Origin: G965247475 sp965247475
GTDB taxonomy: Bacteria > Chloroflexota > UBA11872
DNA: 64,000 nucleotides
Assembly: GCA_965247475.1 (NCBI GenBank)
Contig: OZ252016.1
Location: 1,922,001 to 1,986,000 of the forward strand
Reading direction: 5' to 3'
Numbering within the stretch: the stretch's first letter is position 1; every line of letters starts with the position of its first letter. The notes under the pieces were generated by a model. That model made no database searches and was not told the origin of the DNA. It worked only from the letters and a program-made list of their open reading frames with translations. This document shows, piece by piece, positions 54,307-63,107 of this stretch. A program made the translations under genes and the position numbers.

Positions 54307-55932
54307 ATGGCCCACCTGGACGCGATCGAGTTGCTGATCGGCGACGCGCCGCAGTTCTTCTTCGACAACGGCCTCGTCGACGAGCTGCAGAACGTCACGC
54401 GCACGCTGCACCGGCCCGTCAACATCGATGGCAACCCGCTCATCCAGCCGGACCGGCCCTGGGAGCACGTGACGTATTTCTCGTGCTCGGACTGGAGCCT
54501 CTGGCGCGACCGCGCGACCGGCCGGTTTCATTGCACGTACTCGGATCTCCAGTTGGATCGGGATCGACTGACCCGCGAGGGTGGCGCGTTCATCGATTGG
54601 GCCAACAGCCGCCACCGAGTCTGTTACGCGTACTCCGACGACGGTCTCGAGTGGGTCAAGCCCGCGCTGGGGCAGGTGCACGAGGACGGGCACGACACCA
54701 ACATCGTCCTGGGCAGCGAAACCTACGGGAACGTGTGGGGCCTATCCGTGCTCGAGGACCCGTTGGAAGACGATCCCGACCGACGCTACAAGGGGTTGCA
54801 TTTCATGGTGCCGCCCGGCTACGCGGCGGCGCGCGACGTGCCGGGCGCCTACGTCCGGCTCGCCACCTCACCCGATGGGGCGCACTGGACGGTGGCCGAC
54901 GAACAACCCTGGTTTGGGCGCGCCGGCGGGCGCCTGGGCGATGTGATGTCGTCCAGCTTCGATCCGGACACCGGCGCGTACCTGCTCTACACGCGGCACC
55001 CATGGATGGGGCTGGCACCGCGGAGCCGCGCGATGCACACGCGGGAACAGGGCGGGGACCCCGGATTCGATGTGGCGCTCGATACGCCCAACCGGCGCGC
55101 CCGGCGGCGCATATACCTCTCCGAAAGCCGCGACTACCTGCGCTGGAGCGATCCGCGCCTGATCCTGGCGCCAGAACCGGTGCTCGACAACGAGGACGAC
55201 GCGTTCTACGGCATGAAGCCGATGCGGCTCGGCGGCCAGTGGATCGGGTTCCTGCAGGTGTTCCACATGGTGAGCAATACGCTCGACGTGCAGCTGGTCC
55301 ACAGCCGCGACGGGCGCACCTGGCATCGGTTGTTCCCTGGGCAGGCCTGGCTGCAGTGCGGCCCGGCGGGCGCCTGGGACCAGTTCTACACGAGTCTGCC
55401 GCGCATCCCGGATGTGGACGGCGACGAGTGGTTGGTCTACCACGGCGGCGCCAAGAACCACCACGACTGGTGGATCGTGGGCCAGATCGAGGGGATGGAC
55501 GCGCCGGAGGCGTGGGATTGGAACGCGGTCGGCTTTGCCATGGGGTTGGCCAAGCTGCGAAGGAACGGGTTTGTGTCGCTCGACGCGAACCGCATGCGCG
55601 AGGGCATGATCCTCACGCAGCCTTGGGTGTCCGCGGGCGATCGGGTGGTCATCAATGCGGCGTGCGGTCCGGACGGCTACGTGAAGGTCGAGGCGCTGGA
55701 CGTGCACGACCAAGTGCTGCCTGGACGGACGCGCGACGATTGCGACGCCTTCACCGGCGATGCGATCGAGCATGTGGTGACGTGGCGCGGCGACCCGGAT
55801 CTGCCGGTGGAGGGGCAAGACACCGGCGAGGTCTACGGCCGCCGGCTGCCATACCGGCGGCTGCGCTTCATCCTGCGTGACGCGGCGGTCTATTCGTTCC
55901 AGATCGCCAGCTCGGGCGACGCCGGGGACTAG
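54307..55932 (+). CDS. Glycosidase-like five-bladed beta-propeller protein
   Basis: This 541-residue protein without signal peptide starts at ATG 54307. It is rich in the repeating strand pattern of GH32/43-type propellers: FFDNGLVDELQNVTRTLHRP, YSDDGLEWVKPALGQ, YVRLATSPDGAHWTVADEQP, YLLYTRHPWMGLAP, SRDYLRWSDPRLIL and VHSRDGRTWHRLFPGQAW. The acidic residues expected of the three-carboxylate active site could be those in DWSLWRD, SSSFDPDTGAYL and ENxDDAFYGMKP-like positions, but I cannot fix them. A C-terminal beta-sandwich domain follows. It probably hydrolyses or recognises a glycoside. The family is unassigned. Confidence 0.82.
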   Translation: MAHLDAIELLIGDAPQFFFDNGLVDELQNVTRTLHRPVNIDGNPLIQPDRPWEHVTYFSCSDWSLWRDRATGRFHCTYSDLQLDRDRLTREGGAFIDWANSRHRVCYAYSDDGLEWVKPALGQVHEDGHDTNIVLGSETYGNVWGLSVLEDPLEDDPDRRYKGLHFMVPPGYAAARDVPGAYVRLATSPDGAHWTVADEQPWFGRAGGRLGDVMSSSFDPDTGAYLLYTRHPWMGLAPRSRAMHTREQGGDPGFDVALDTPNRRARRRIYLSESRDYLRWSDPRLILAPEPVLDNEDDAFYGMKPMRLGGQWIGFLQVFHMVSNTLDVQLVHSRDGRTWHRLFPGQAWLQCGPAGAWDQFYTSLPRIPDVDGDEWLVYHGGAKNHHDWWIVGQIEGMDAPEAWDWNAVGFAMGLAKLRRNGFVSLDANRMREGMILTQPWVSAGDRVVINAACGPDGYVKVEALDVHDQVLPGRTRDDCDAFTGDAIEHVVTWRGDPDLPVEGQDTGEVYGRRLPYRRLRFILRDAAVYSFQIASSGDAGD

Positions 55933-55989
55933 GCAGGCCCCGGCGTTCCGGTCCGGCCACAAGGGCGGCAACGTGGACTCAGGCTCACA

Positions 55990-56240
55990 CTAGGCTCCAG
56001 ACGTACCGCCATCCGCCGGTTGTGCCTCGGGCGGCGGCCATTCGCGAGCGCCCGGGCCGGCGCCGATGACCGGCAGACACGAGATGCGCAGCCGCGCGAA
56101 CCCCAACGGGATCAATCGAATCGACTCCTCCGGCTCGTCAGAGTGGATCGGGCCGGGCCGCAGCTCCTGGACGGTGTGGTCCTCGAGGCCCCAGTTGGGG
56201 ATGCGTGGGGCGGTATTCTGATCCACGGGAACGAATGGCT
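55990..56240 (-). pseudogene. C-terminal remnant of a glycoside-hydrolase-like protein
   Basis: The minus frame gives FVPVDQNTAPRIPNWGLED, then a stretch ending SIRLIPLGFARLRISCLPVI. A chain like LxPYGxxxLRIxxFP ends several Tat-exported glycoside hydrolases (DUF1680-like and relatives). No upstream part of the gene exists: the next gene on the other strand begins at 56276. It is likely a decayed 3' fragment. Confidence 0.4.
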
Positions 56241-56275
56241 CGGTCGCCTGAGTTCGACCGGGAGGAGGCCCAGCG

Positions 56276-56812
56276 ATGCGAGCGATAGGCCGCCGACGGA
56301 TGCTCGGCTTGGTTGCGATTTCGGCGGTCGCCGTCCTCACCGCCTGCGGCGAAGCCGGTGCGACCGCCGACGATGACGACGGCGTGATCTACTCGACCGT
56401 CCGTCCGCGCCTGGTCCAGCACATGCTGCTGACCGAGGCCGACGCCGGCAAAGTCATCGAGCTGGAGGTCTTCGTTGTCAGCATCCTGGAGCCGAACAAG
56501 AAGGGCACCGAGATCGAGCTCACCGGTGACGACGCTTCCTCCCTGCGCTGGCGCTTCGCCGAGAAGCCGGACCCGTGGGTCGTCGAGTGGGTCAAGGTGG
56601 ATGGGCAGGACGCCTTCGAGACCGACGGGTTGATCGGCGACACGGCCACCGCCGCCAAGCTCTTGGAACTACACGGCATCGGCCGCGGCGAGACATCCCT
56701 GGTGCTTGAGCTGGTCGAGATGGACCCGGCCAAGCGCACCGGCGAGCCGGCGAAGCGCCTCGAGTACAGCTTCAGCTTGGCCGGGACCACCGATCTCTTC
56801 ACGCCGAAGTAG
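56276..56812 (+). CDS. Small lipoprotein, chagasin/I42-like paralog 5 of 7
   Basis: The shortest copy at 178 residues, with signal GRRRMLGLVAISAVAVLTAC. The mature part has LLTEADAGKVIELEVFVVSI, EIELTGDDASSLRWRFAEKP, VEWVKVDGQDAFETDGLIGD and DPAKRTGEPAKRLEYSFSLA. The opening TEADAGKVIELEV is the one closest to I42 inhibitors, whose N-terminal strand reads similarly before a VGD-type turn. An Asp run (DDDDG) follows the anchor. There is no Cys in the mature part. The gene stands alone between two gene remnants. Confidence 0.87.
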   Translation: MRAIGRRRMLGLVAISAVAVLTACGEAGATADDDDGVIYSTVRPRLVQHMLLTEADAGKVIELEVFVVSILEPNKKGTEIELTGDDASSLRWRFAEKPDPWVVEWVKVDGQDAFETDGLIGDTATAAKLLELHGIGRGETSLVLELVEMDPAKRTGEPAKRLEYSFSLAGTTDLFTPK

Positions 56813-56821
56813 ACCTCACCC

Positions 56822-57410
56822 ATGGCGCGGGTGCGACGCGAGGTTCGATCCACCCGCGACGATGGTTATGACGCAGCCCGCGTCATCCACAACGCCATGA
56901 TCTCCAAACGGCCGACGTTGATCGTTCGCCGCACCGGCGTCGCGGACATCATTGACGCCGTCAACTTCGGGCGCGAGCCGAGCACCGCTTGCTGCTCTCC
57001 GTCCGGGGCACGCGACACAACGTGGCCGGAACTTCGCTTGCCGAGGGTGGACTAACGATCGACCTGCCCCTCATGAGCAGCGCCCGGGTCGATCTCCGGC
57101 GGCGCAGCGTACGCGTGGGCGGCGGCGCGACGTGGGGCGACGTATCACGAAGCGCCGCCCTCGAGGTAACCAGATCCCAGGTACACCGGACGTGCTCGAG
57201 CGGCGCGGATCACACTGCCTGCGCATGGGCTGCTGCGCGGTTGCACGGGCGGGCTGATGATCAATGGCATGCACGCGGTGAAATCCGCCGAGGACGCGCA
57301 GGCGGCGCATACCGTCGTCCGAGACGTCCCCAGGTTTTCGAGCCGCCGACGTGTCGTCCGGCCATTGATTTGACCGACGCTTGGCACGGCCCACGCGCGG
57401 CCGCCTGAGA
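56822..57410 (+). pseudogene. FAD-binding oxidoreductase (PCMH/berberine-bridge type), decayed
   Basis: Fragments in several frames follow the order of an FAD-linked oxidase. The first is EVRSTRDDGYDAARVIHNAM with RPTLIVRRTGVADIIDAVNF, from 56822. From 56989 in another frame come VRGTRHNVAGTSLAEGGLTI and VDLRRRSVRVGGGATWGDVS. A later piece near 57255 reads GLMINGMHAVKSAEDAQAAH. Normal proteins are about 450 residues; here there is less than half, broken by shifts. It follows the fifth lipoprotein copy directly. Clearly non-functional. Confidence 0.8.
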
Positions 57411-57703
57411 GGAGCATTCCGAGCGATGCTGCCGCTACAGCAATCCGGGTCGAGCCGTAGGATGTCCTCTTCCCGAGCAGACGCGACACCTCGGCCGCTG
57501 TCGGGGACCCGCTCGCAGCATGTAGCGTGCAGATGCTGACGCGCCGTCCTTGAACCTAATGGCAGCCGTCACTTGCGACCCCCTCACTCTGCCCCTCTCC
57601 CTCGATGGAGAGGGAACTTCGCATGCGCACCCGTCGCCATATCCCGGGATCAGGACGAGCTAGGCTGACGGGTGGGGCCGGGGCGCCGATCGGGAGCGGT
57701 CAC
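57411..57703. other. Intergenic region with repeat E
   Basis: About 290 bases; repeat E near 57583-57620. No gene. Confidence 0.45.
57583..57620 (+). repeat. Dispersed repeat E (variant)
   Basis: CCTCACTCTGCCCCTCTCCC then TCGATGGAGAGGGAACTTCG. Confidence 0.6.
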
Positions 57704-58288
57704 ATGCGGCATCCGATAATTCGAATGGTGGCCGCCGCGGCGATCGCGGCCGTAAGCCTGCTGGTCGTGGCTTGCGGAGAAGGCGCGGATGCCCCCGGCG
57801 CGGCGGAGGACGAGAGCCCAGCCCGTTCGGCGGCGACCAGTCGCCAGCAATCCGAGAACCTGGTGCTCACCGAGACCGATGCGGGACAGGCGATCGAGAT
57901 ACCGATCTACAACTACGACATCGGGCTGCCCGACAAGAAGGGGCCCGAGCTCGCGCTGACGGGCGACGACGCGTCGTCGCTGCGCTGGGCCTTGGTGCAG
58001 AAGCCGGACACCCTCTTCGTCGAATGGGCCAAGGTTGATGGCAAGCTCGCGTTCGAGACGGATGGCCTGATCGGCGACCCGACCACGGCCGCCAAGGTCC
58101 TGGAATTTCGGGGCAACGCGGCGGGGGAGACAACAGTGGTCGTGGAGCTGGTCGAGCGCGACCCGGCCAGTCGCGCCGGCGAGCCCGCGAAACGGCTCGA
58201 ATACACATTCGCGGTGAGCGTGCGCGATGACACCGGGAGGCTGCAGGCGTTCCCCGGCCAGTCGGAGGCGATAAGGGGATACAAGTAA
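57704..58288 (+). CDS. Small lipoprotein, chagasin/I42-like paralog 6 of 7
   Basis: From ATG 57704, 194 residues; signal ends LLVVACG. It has VLTETDAGQAIEIPIYNYDI, GLPDKKGPELALTGDDASSL and then RWALVQKPDTLFVEWAKVDG. The FETDGLIGDPTTAAKVLEFR block follows, and DPASRAGEPAKRLEYTFAVS ends the core. It differs from most in having RWAL rather than RWRF after the loop. It is 76 bases before the next copy on the same strand, so 6 and 7 form a tandem pair. The IGLPDKKG segment is shared with copy 7 and, in part, with copy 1. Confidence 0.87.
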   Translation: MRHPIIRMVAAAAIAAVSLLVVACGEGADAPGAAEDESPARSAATSRQQSENLVLTETDAGQAIEIPIYNYDIGLPDKKGPELALTGDDASSLRWALVQKPDTLFVEWAKVDGKLAFETDGLIGDPTTAAKVLEFRGNAAGETTVVVELVERDPASRAGEPAKRLEYTFAVSVRDDTGRLQAFPGQSEAIRGYK

Positions 58289-58364
58289 CCTGCCCCCGAC
58301 GAGCGGTCCAGGTCTAGCAACCGGCCGGCGCCGCGCGGGGGTCCGCTCGCAGGTGGTTGGCGGC

Positions 58365-58937
58365 ATGGCGAGGCAACTGATCGGCCGACGCACGTTCCTG
58401 GCGACGGCTGCGCTCGTGGGCCTCGCGGTGCTTGGCGCCTGCGGCGCCGCGAGCAGCGGCGATGGAGCGACCGTTCGATCCGCCGCCACGGGTCGCGTGC
58501 TGCCGAATAACACCGTTCTCACCGAGGCCGACGCGGGCCAGCCGATCGAAGTTGCGCGGTACATCTACGACATCGGGCTGCCCGACAAGAAGGGGTTGGA
58601 GATACGGCTCACCGGCGACGACGCCTCGACGCTTCGGTGGCGCTTTGTCGACAAGCCTGATCCGTTACTGATGGAGTGGCACGCGGTCGACGGCGCGCCC
58701 GCGTTCGAGACCGACGGGCTGCTCGGCAACCCCACCACCGCGTCGAAGCTGCTCGAGTTCCGCGCCACCGGTGTGGGTGAAGGGGTGCTCGCGTTCGAAC
58801 TGGTCGAACAAGCGCCGTCCGAGCGCACGGGACCGCCCGCCAAGCGGTTGGAGTTCCCGTTCAAGGCCTTCTGGCAGGACGACGGCACCATCCGGGAAGC
58901 GGTCCCGTGCTACGCGGGCTACGGGTCCTGCCGCTGA
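58365..58937 (+). CDS. Small lipoprotein, chagasin/I42-like paralog 7 of 7
   Basis: I take ATG 58365 (190 residues); GTG 58353 is also possible. Signal GRRTFLATAALVGLAVLGAC. Blocks are VLTEADAGQPIEVARYIYDI, GLPDKKGLEIRLTGDDASTL, RWRFVDKPDPLLMEWHAVDG and AFETDGLLGNPTTASKLLEF. The PPAKRLEFPFKAFW strand then leads into a tail with two Cys, which may pair. It most resembles copies 1 and 6. The tandem arrangement with copy 6 suggests local duplication. The next gene converges and overlaps the stop by 19 bases. Confidence 0.87.
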   Translation: MARQLIGRRTFLATAALVGLAVLGACGAASSGDGATVRSAATGRVLPNNTVLTEADAGQPIEVARYIYDIGLPDKKGLEIRLTGDDASTLRWRFVDKPDPLLMEWHAVDGAPAFETDGLLGNPTTASKLLEFRATGVGEGVLAFELVEQAPSERTGPPAKRLEFPFKAFWQDDGTIREAVPCYAGYGSCR

Positions 58938-59551
58938 GCTGAGGCCGCGGGCGGGCCGCCGCTCGCGCGCTCGATGCGCGCGCGGCGTTCGGCGGCTTGG
59001 ATGAAGTCGGTCTTTGCCAAGTTGTAGCCCGGCCTATCCGCCGCGAACTCGCGGGCCAGCCGACGTTTCAGCGCCTCATATTCGCGCGCCACCGATCGAT
59101 CGCGCCCGAGAAGGTCCCGAAACAGGAGATGGAGGTCCCAGAACTCGCTCCCGATCGCGACCACGTGCAGGTGGAAGCGGCGCGGCCGCTTGCCCTTGTC
59201 GAAGTAATGCCAGCCCGGAATCTCCCCTTCGGCGCGATACGCGTACCCGATCCCAGCAAGCGGATCGAGAAGATCGCCGACGCGGCCGATGTCGCCCAGC
59301 CCGGCCATCATGTCGATCGTGGGCTTGGCCGCAAGGCCCGGGACGGCGGTGCTGCCCACGTGTTCGAGGCGCTCGATTCGCCCGGAAGCCACGCGCTCGA
59401 TACGCGCGCGTTCCCGGAGGAACCGGTCCGGCCACGCCGGGTCATAGTCGACGATGACGACGCGGCGCGGCTGCTGGTCGTTCAGTGAACGGCCCCGAGT
59501 CTGACGGAGAGTCAGGTCACGGCGCCCCGCTCTCCGGCTGGACCTGCACAC
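58919..59551 (-). CDS. GrpB/UPF0157-family nucleotidyltransferase-like protein
   Basis: A GrpB-type protein, a nucleotidyltransferase-fold family often of unknown role (CoaE-fused in some bacteria). Family blocks are RVVIVDYDPAWPDRFLRERA, RLEHVGSTAVPGLAAKPTID, RRFHLHVVAIGSEFWDLHLL and FRDLLGRDRSVAREYEALKR. The conserved GSTAVPGLxAKPxID loop, which in nucleotidyltransferases holds the metal Asp, is intact. Homology begins near 59480. I take GTG 59551 as start, though a non-standard CTG nearer the family start is possible. The far upstream frame is made of repeat sequence. Confidence 0.9.
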   Translation of the reverse strand: MCRSSRRAGRRDLTLRQTRGRSLNDQQPRRVVIVDYDPAWPDRFLRERARIERVASGRIERLEHVGSTAVPGLAAKPTIDMMAGLGDIGRVGDLLDPLAGIGYAYRAEGEIPGWHYFDKGKRPRRFHLHVVAIGSEFWDLHLLFRDLLGRDRSVAREYEALKRRLAREFAADRPGYNLAKTDFIQAAERRARIERASGGPPAASAQRQDP

Positions 59552-59647
59552 GATACGGCGCGGCTGCTTGGATGGACTCGCGGCAGGCCTCCAGTCCGGG
59601 TCGGAATGACCGTCAACCCGTTGCACTGCCGACCGCCTAGGCCCCTG

Positions 59648-59680
59648 GCCCCCCCGGCGTCCGCCGGGGTGACGGAGGGG
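59648..59680 (+). repeat. Dispersed repeat D
   Basis: CCCCCCGGCGTCCGCCGGGG then TGACGGAGGGG, between two minus-strand genes. Confidence 0.7.
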
Positions 59681-59707
59681 AGTCCGACGAGGGGCGGAGT
59701 GCCGGGC

Positions 59708-60889
59708 TTAGTGCTTGGGTCGAAAGACCGCCATGCTGGCGGTGAAGCCGTGAATGAAGTTGGTGCCGCCGATCGGGCCGAGCTCACCGCCGCAGAAGAA
59801 TCCCGCCACGGGGACATCCTCGCCGAGCGCCGTGCGCACGACCGAGATATCGCCGTCCGGATACCCGTACATGCGCGATCCGCGGCCATTGCAGGTGAAG
59901 AGCAGCGCGCCGGCGGCTTGATCCTCGAAGGCCTGCGGCGTGAGCAGCATCTCGAGGTCCTCACGCGCCGTGCCGGCGTCGCGCACGTGAAACTGCACCA
60001 CGTCGCCCCGCTCGAGCAGATCGCCAACCGCGAGCGCGCCCGACTGCTGATCGGCGCCCAGCAGCGTGCGGATCAGAAAGGCCCCGCGTCCGAGGTCGCC
60101 GGGCTCGCGCGACACGCCGCGGCCCAGCAGCACGCCGCCGGTGCGCATGGCGGTCTGCGTCTCCTCGTCGGCCGACTCGAACGCCTCGCGCAGGCACTCG
60201 ATCGGACTGCGGCCCTCGAGCTCGGTGATGAACTGGCGGTTGCTGCCGGTCACGGAGAGCGGCCGACCGATCGGGCGGCAGCCCTGCGAGACGATGATGC
60301 CCAGATCCACATTGCCGCGCAGTGTTACGCCCACCAGTCCGGCGGTCCGAATGGCATCGTCTTGGGCCAGTCGGTTCGTGCCGGCGGACGACCCCCAGCT
60401 GGCGACGCCGCCGATCACGGGCGCATCCGGCGCCCACGCGGAGAGCTGCTCCAGGACCTGGTCCACCTGAACAGAGAAGGGGTCGAGCAGCACGATGAAG
60501 GCCTCGATCGGACCGTCCTCACCATTGGCCAGCGTCGGGTCGCGCTCGTCATCGGCCATGACGGGCAGGCCGGTCGTGGGATGCGTGTCCAGCGGCAGCG
60601 GTTCGATGTGGACATCGGGCAGCGCGGCGGCGAGGATCGCCGTTGCCGGGCGGCCCTCGATCTCGTGTCCGGAGCCGATGACGCTCTCGGCGGTGCACGC
60701 GAGGAAGCGTCCCGCGGGCAGGGCGCCGCGAACAGCGCGAATGACGTCCTCCGGCGGCGCTTCGGGCGGGGGGCGGGTGAACGCGATCAGCAAGTCGTAC
60801 GCGGACGCGCGCTGCGGCAGCTGATCGTTGAGATCGGCGACGATGTCGGCGGGGTCAGACTCGAGCGACGCGGCCGACCAGAATTGCAT
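59708..60889 (-). CDS. FIST sensory domain protein
   Basis: A 393-residue protein made of FIST N and FIST C domains, thought to bind small ligands such as amino acids in signal transduction. The N-domain has LPAGRFLACTAESVIGSGHE. The middle has VIGGVASWGSSAGTNRLAQD and VGVTLRGNVDLGIIVSQGCR. The C-domain has ALLFTCNGRG, then YGYPDGDISVV and VAGFFCGGELGPIGGTNFIH, the FIST_C signature. No effector domain is attached. It is divergent from the UroD-family gene, so its partner is unknown. Confidence 0.94.
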   Translation of the reverse strand: MQFWSAASLESDPADIVADLNDQLPQRASAYDLLIAFTRPPPEAPPEDVIRAVRGALPAGRFLACTAESVIGSGHEIEGRPATAILAAALPDVHIEPLPLDTHPTTGLPVMADDERDPTLANGEDGPIEAFIVLLDPFSVQVDQVLEQLSAWAPDAPVIGGVASWGSSAGTNRLAQDDAIRTAGLVGVTLRGNVDLGIIVSQGCRPIGRPLSVTGSNRQFITELEGRSPIECLREAFESADEETQTAMRTGGVLLGRGVSREPGDLGRGAFLIRTLLGADQQSGALAVGDLLERGDVVQFHVRDAGTAREDLEMLLTPQAFEDQAAGALLFTCNGRGSRMYGYPDGDISVVRTALGEDVPVAGFFCGGELGPIGGTNFIHGFTASMAVFRPKH

Positions 60890-61018
60890 CGAGCTGCCGA
60901 GCCGTGTGACGGGCAGGCCGTGGTCGCGAAGATCAGGCCCGCACGAATGGTGCCCTCAACTCTACACTTGGCGACTGCCTGAGGCGCCGGGCGGTGAAAG
61001 GACGGGGGCACTTCCACG

Positions 61019-62056
61019 ATGACAGGTCAGGAACGGTTCCTCGCGGTCGTGCACGGCGAGGAGCCGGACCGGGTGCCCTACATCGAGGCCGGCATCGACT
61101 TTCCGTTCGTGTGTCGTCTGCTGGACATCGACCTCGCGGCCGACGAGCTCTTCGACTCGGGCGAGTACCAGACGACCCCGATCGATCTGCAACTCGCGGT
61201 GAACGACACGCTCCACCGCTCGAACCTGACCTACCATCAGCCGCCGCCGATCCCGGCGCACAAGGTGCCCGGCCAGGACCAGATTCTGTTCTTCCATGAC
61301 AGGTATCTGAAGACGTGGGACGACTTCGATCAGCTCACGTTCCCGGACTTGGAGGGCGAGGAGGTGCGGGGACCGGCCCGTGCGTTCCTAGCGCGGCGCG
61401 GGGATCACGCCGCGATCCTGAGCACGCGCGTGGGGTTCTCCTCGACCTATCTGGGGATGGGGATGGGAATGGAGCACTTCTACCTGACCCTGAAGGATGA
61501 TCCGAAGCTGGTCACGGAGGTCTTCCGGCGCTACACCGATTGATCGGCGCAGGCTGTGTACTTCGCGCACGAGATGGAGTTCGACGCAATCTGGACATCG
61601 GACGACATCGCCGGCAAGACCGGGCTGTTGTGGTCGCCGCAGATGTTCGATGAGATCTTCTGGCCGTATGCGTCAAACTTCGCCGCGGCGGTGCACGACA
61701 CGGGCCTGCCGTGGATCTATCACAGCGACGGGAACCTCTGGAAGATCCTGCCGCAGCTGGTAGAGCTGGGAATCACGGGGCTGAATCCGATCGAGCCGGC
61801 CTGCATGGAGATCGGCGAGGTGCGGGAGACATTTCCCGAGCTGGCGCTGTTTGGGAACGTGGATATGGACCTGCTGGCGCGCGGAACCGCCGACCAGGTA
61901 CGCGCCACCGCTCGCGGCCTGATTCGCAAACTCGGGCCGTCGCGTCGGTTCGCGCTGTCGTCGGGCAACAGTGTGGCGAGCTACTGCAAGGTGGAGAACG
62001 TGCGCGCGATGTGCGACGCGGTCACTGAGTTCGGGGGCTATCCGATCGCGGCATGA
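61019..62056 (+). pseudogene. UroD-family (MtbA-like) protein interrupted by an in-frame TGA
   Basis: Reading from ATG 61019 gives VVHGEEPDRVPYIEAGIDFP and GDHAAILSTRVGFSSTYLGM, then VFRRYTD and a TGA at 61541-61543. The same frame continues without any other defect: SAQAVYFAHEMEFDAIWTSD, AAVHDTGLPWIYHSDGNLWK, AALFGNVDMDLLARGT-type sequence and SSGNSVASYCKVENVRAMCD, to 62056. Relatives have Trp (TGG) where the TGA is, so one base change explains it. Uroporphyrinogen decarboxylase-like methyltransferase proteins are about 340 residues, as this would be. Selenocysteine is unlikely because the position is not a metal ligand. Confidence 0.88.
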
Positions 62057-62146
62057 GCAGACGGGCCGGGTGGCCACGACAGCGGCTCGCGGCGTGGAGG
62101 GTTCAAGGCACGCGCCGCCCGGTCCTGTGCGGGAGACGGTTGGGGC

Positions 62147-62167
62147 GGGCAACCACAAGGGTTGCCC
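62147..62167. repeat. GGGCAACC hairpin repeat
   Basis: GGGCAACC/GGTTGCCC (62147-62154 with 62160-62167) around ACAAG, a short palindrome between convergent genes. It may end transcription of both. Confidence 0.65.
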
Positions 62168-62189
62168 CTACCGGACGGCGCGGGAGGGC

Positions 62190-62951
62190 TCAGCCGGTGC
62201 GGCCGCCGTCGAGGCGAAGGATCTGGCTGGTGGCCATCGTGTTGTGCGCGACGAAAGCGATGACCGCGTCCGCGACGTCCTCGGGCTGTAGCACCTTGCC
62301 CAGCAACGCGTCTTTGATGACGAAGCCGCGCCGCGCCATGTGCGTCTCCTGATCGACCGCCTGCTGATGCCACTCGGTGTCGATCCAGCCGGGGGCCACG
62401 CAGTTCACCCGCACCGTGGGCGCGAGCGCACGCGACAGGGTCTTGGTCATGCTGTGGACGACCGCCTTGGAGGCGCAGTAGGGGATCGAGCTGCCGCCGT
62501 TCCCGAAACCGGCCGTCGAGCCGATGTTCACGACGACGCCGTCGCCTGATTCCTTGAGTTGGGGGGCGGCGGCGCGAGTGACCTGGAACATGCCGCGCAC
62601 GTTCGTCTGGAAGATGTCGTCCCACACATCGTCGGTGACGCCCTCGAGGTCCGGGATGTTGACGAAGCGCGTGATGGCCGCGTTGTTCACCAGGATGTCG
62701 AGCCCGCCCAGGGCATCGACGGTCTCTTCGACCAGCCGGCGCGCGTCCGCGTCGATCCCGACATCCGCCTGGATCGGGACGGCCGTGACGCCGTGCTCGC
62801 GCGCTTGGGACGCCACTTGCTCGGCGCGGTCCCGCGCGCGGACGTAGTTCACCCCGACGGACGCGCCGAGTTCGGCGAGCCCCAACACGATCGCCGCGCC
62901 GGCGCCTCGGCTGCCGCCGGTGACGAGCGCGCGTCTGCCCTTCAGTCTCAT
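62190..62951 (-). CDS. Short-chain dehydrogenase/reductase (SDR)
   Basis: A 253-residue SDR resembling FabG- and glucose-dehydrogenase-type enzymes. Cofactor motif TGGSRGAGAAI (residues 11-21), NNAA, catalytic Ser in NIGSTAGFG, and Tyr/Lys in IPYCASKAVV are intact. The C-terminal QILRLDGGRTG is typical. A strong GGGAGGGA precedes ATG 62951. Residue 38 region NYVRARDRAE suggests NADPH preference by its Arg. The substrate is unknown. It converges on the interrupted UroD gene. Confidence 0.94.
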   Translation of the reverse strand: MRLKGRRALVTGGSRGAGAAIVLGLAELGASVGVNYVRARDRAEQVASQAREHGVTAVPIQADVGIDADARRLVEETVDALGGLDILVNNAAITRFVNIPDLEGVTDDVWDDIFQTNVRGMFQVTRAAAPQLKESGDGVVVNIGSTAGFGNGGSSIPYCASKAVVHSMTKTLSRALAPTVRVNCVAPGWIDTEWHQQAVDQETHMARRGFVIKDALLGKVLQPEDVADAVIAFVAHNTMATSQILRLDGGRTG

Positions 62952-63107
62952 GGGTCCCTCCCGGTCCTGCCGTGCATCATCGGAACACGCATCGTATTAC
63001 GGAACGTGGCCGCGCCGCTTGGCCGCGCAAGCGGCGCGGGGTGAGAATCGAGCGGCCCCGAGCGGCCCCGAGCGGCCGCGATGCCCCGCCCCACAACGAG
63101 GAGCCAC

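Noticed and set aside
59606..60982. 458-codon plus frame opposite the FIST gene
   Set aside because: Shadow; the FIST protein on the minus strand is clear.
61541..61543. Selenocysteine reading of the in-frame TGA
   Set aside because: The position fits a conserved Trp, is not catalytic, and no SECIS-like hairpin was evident.
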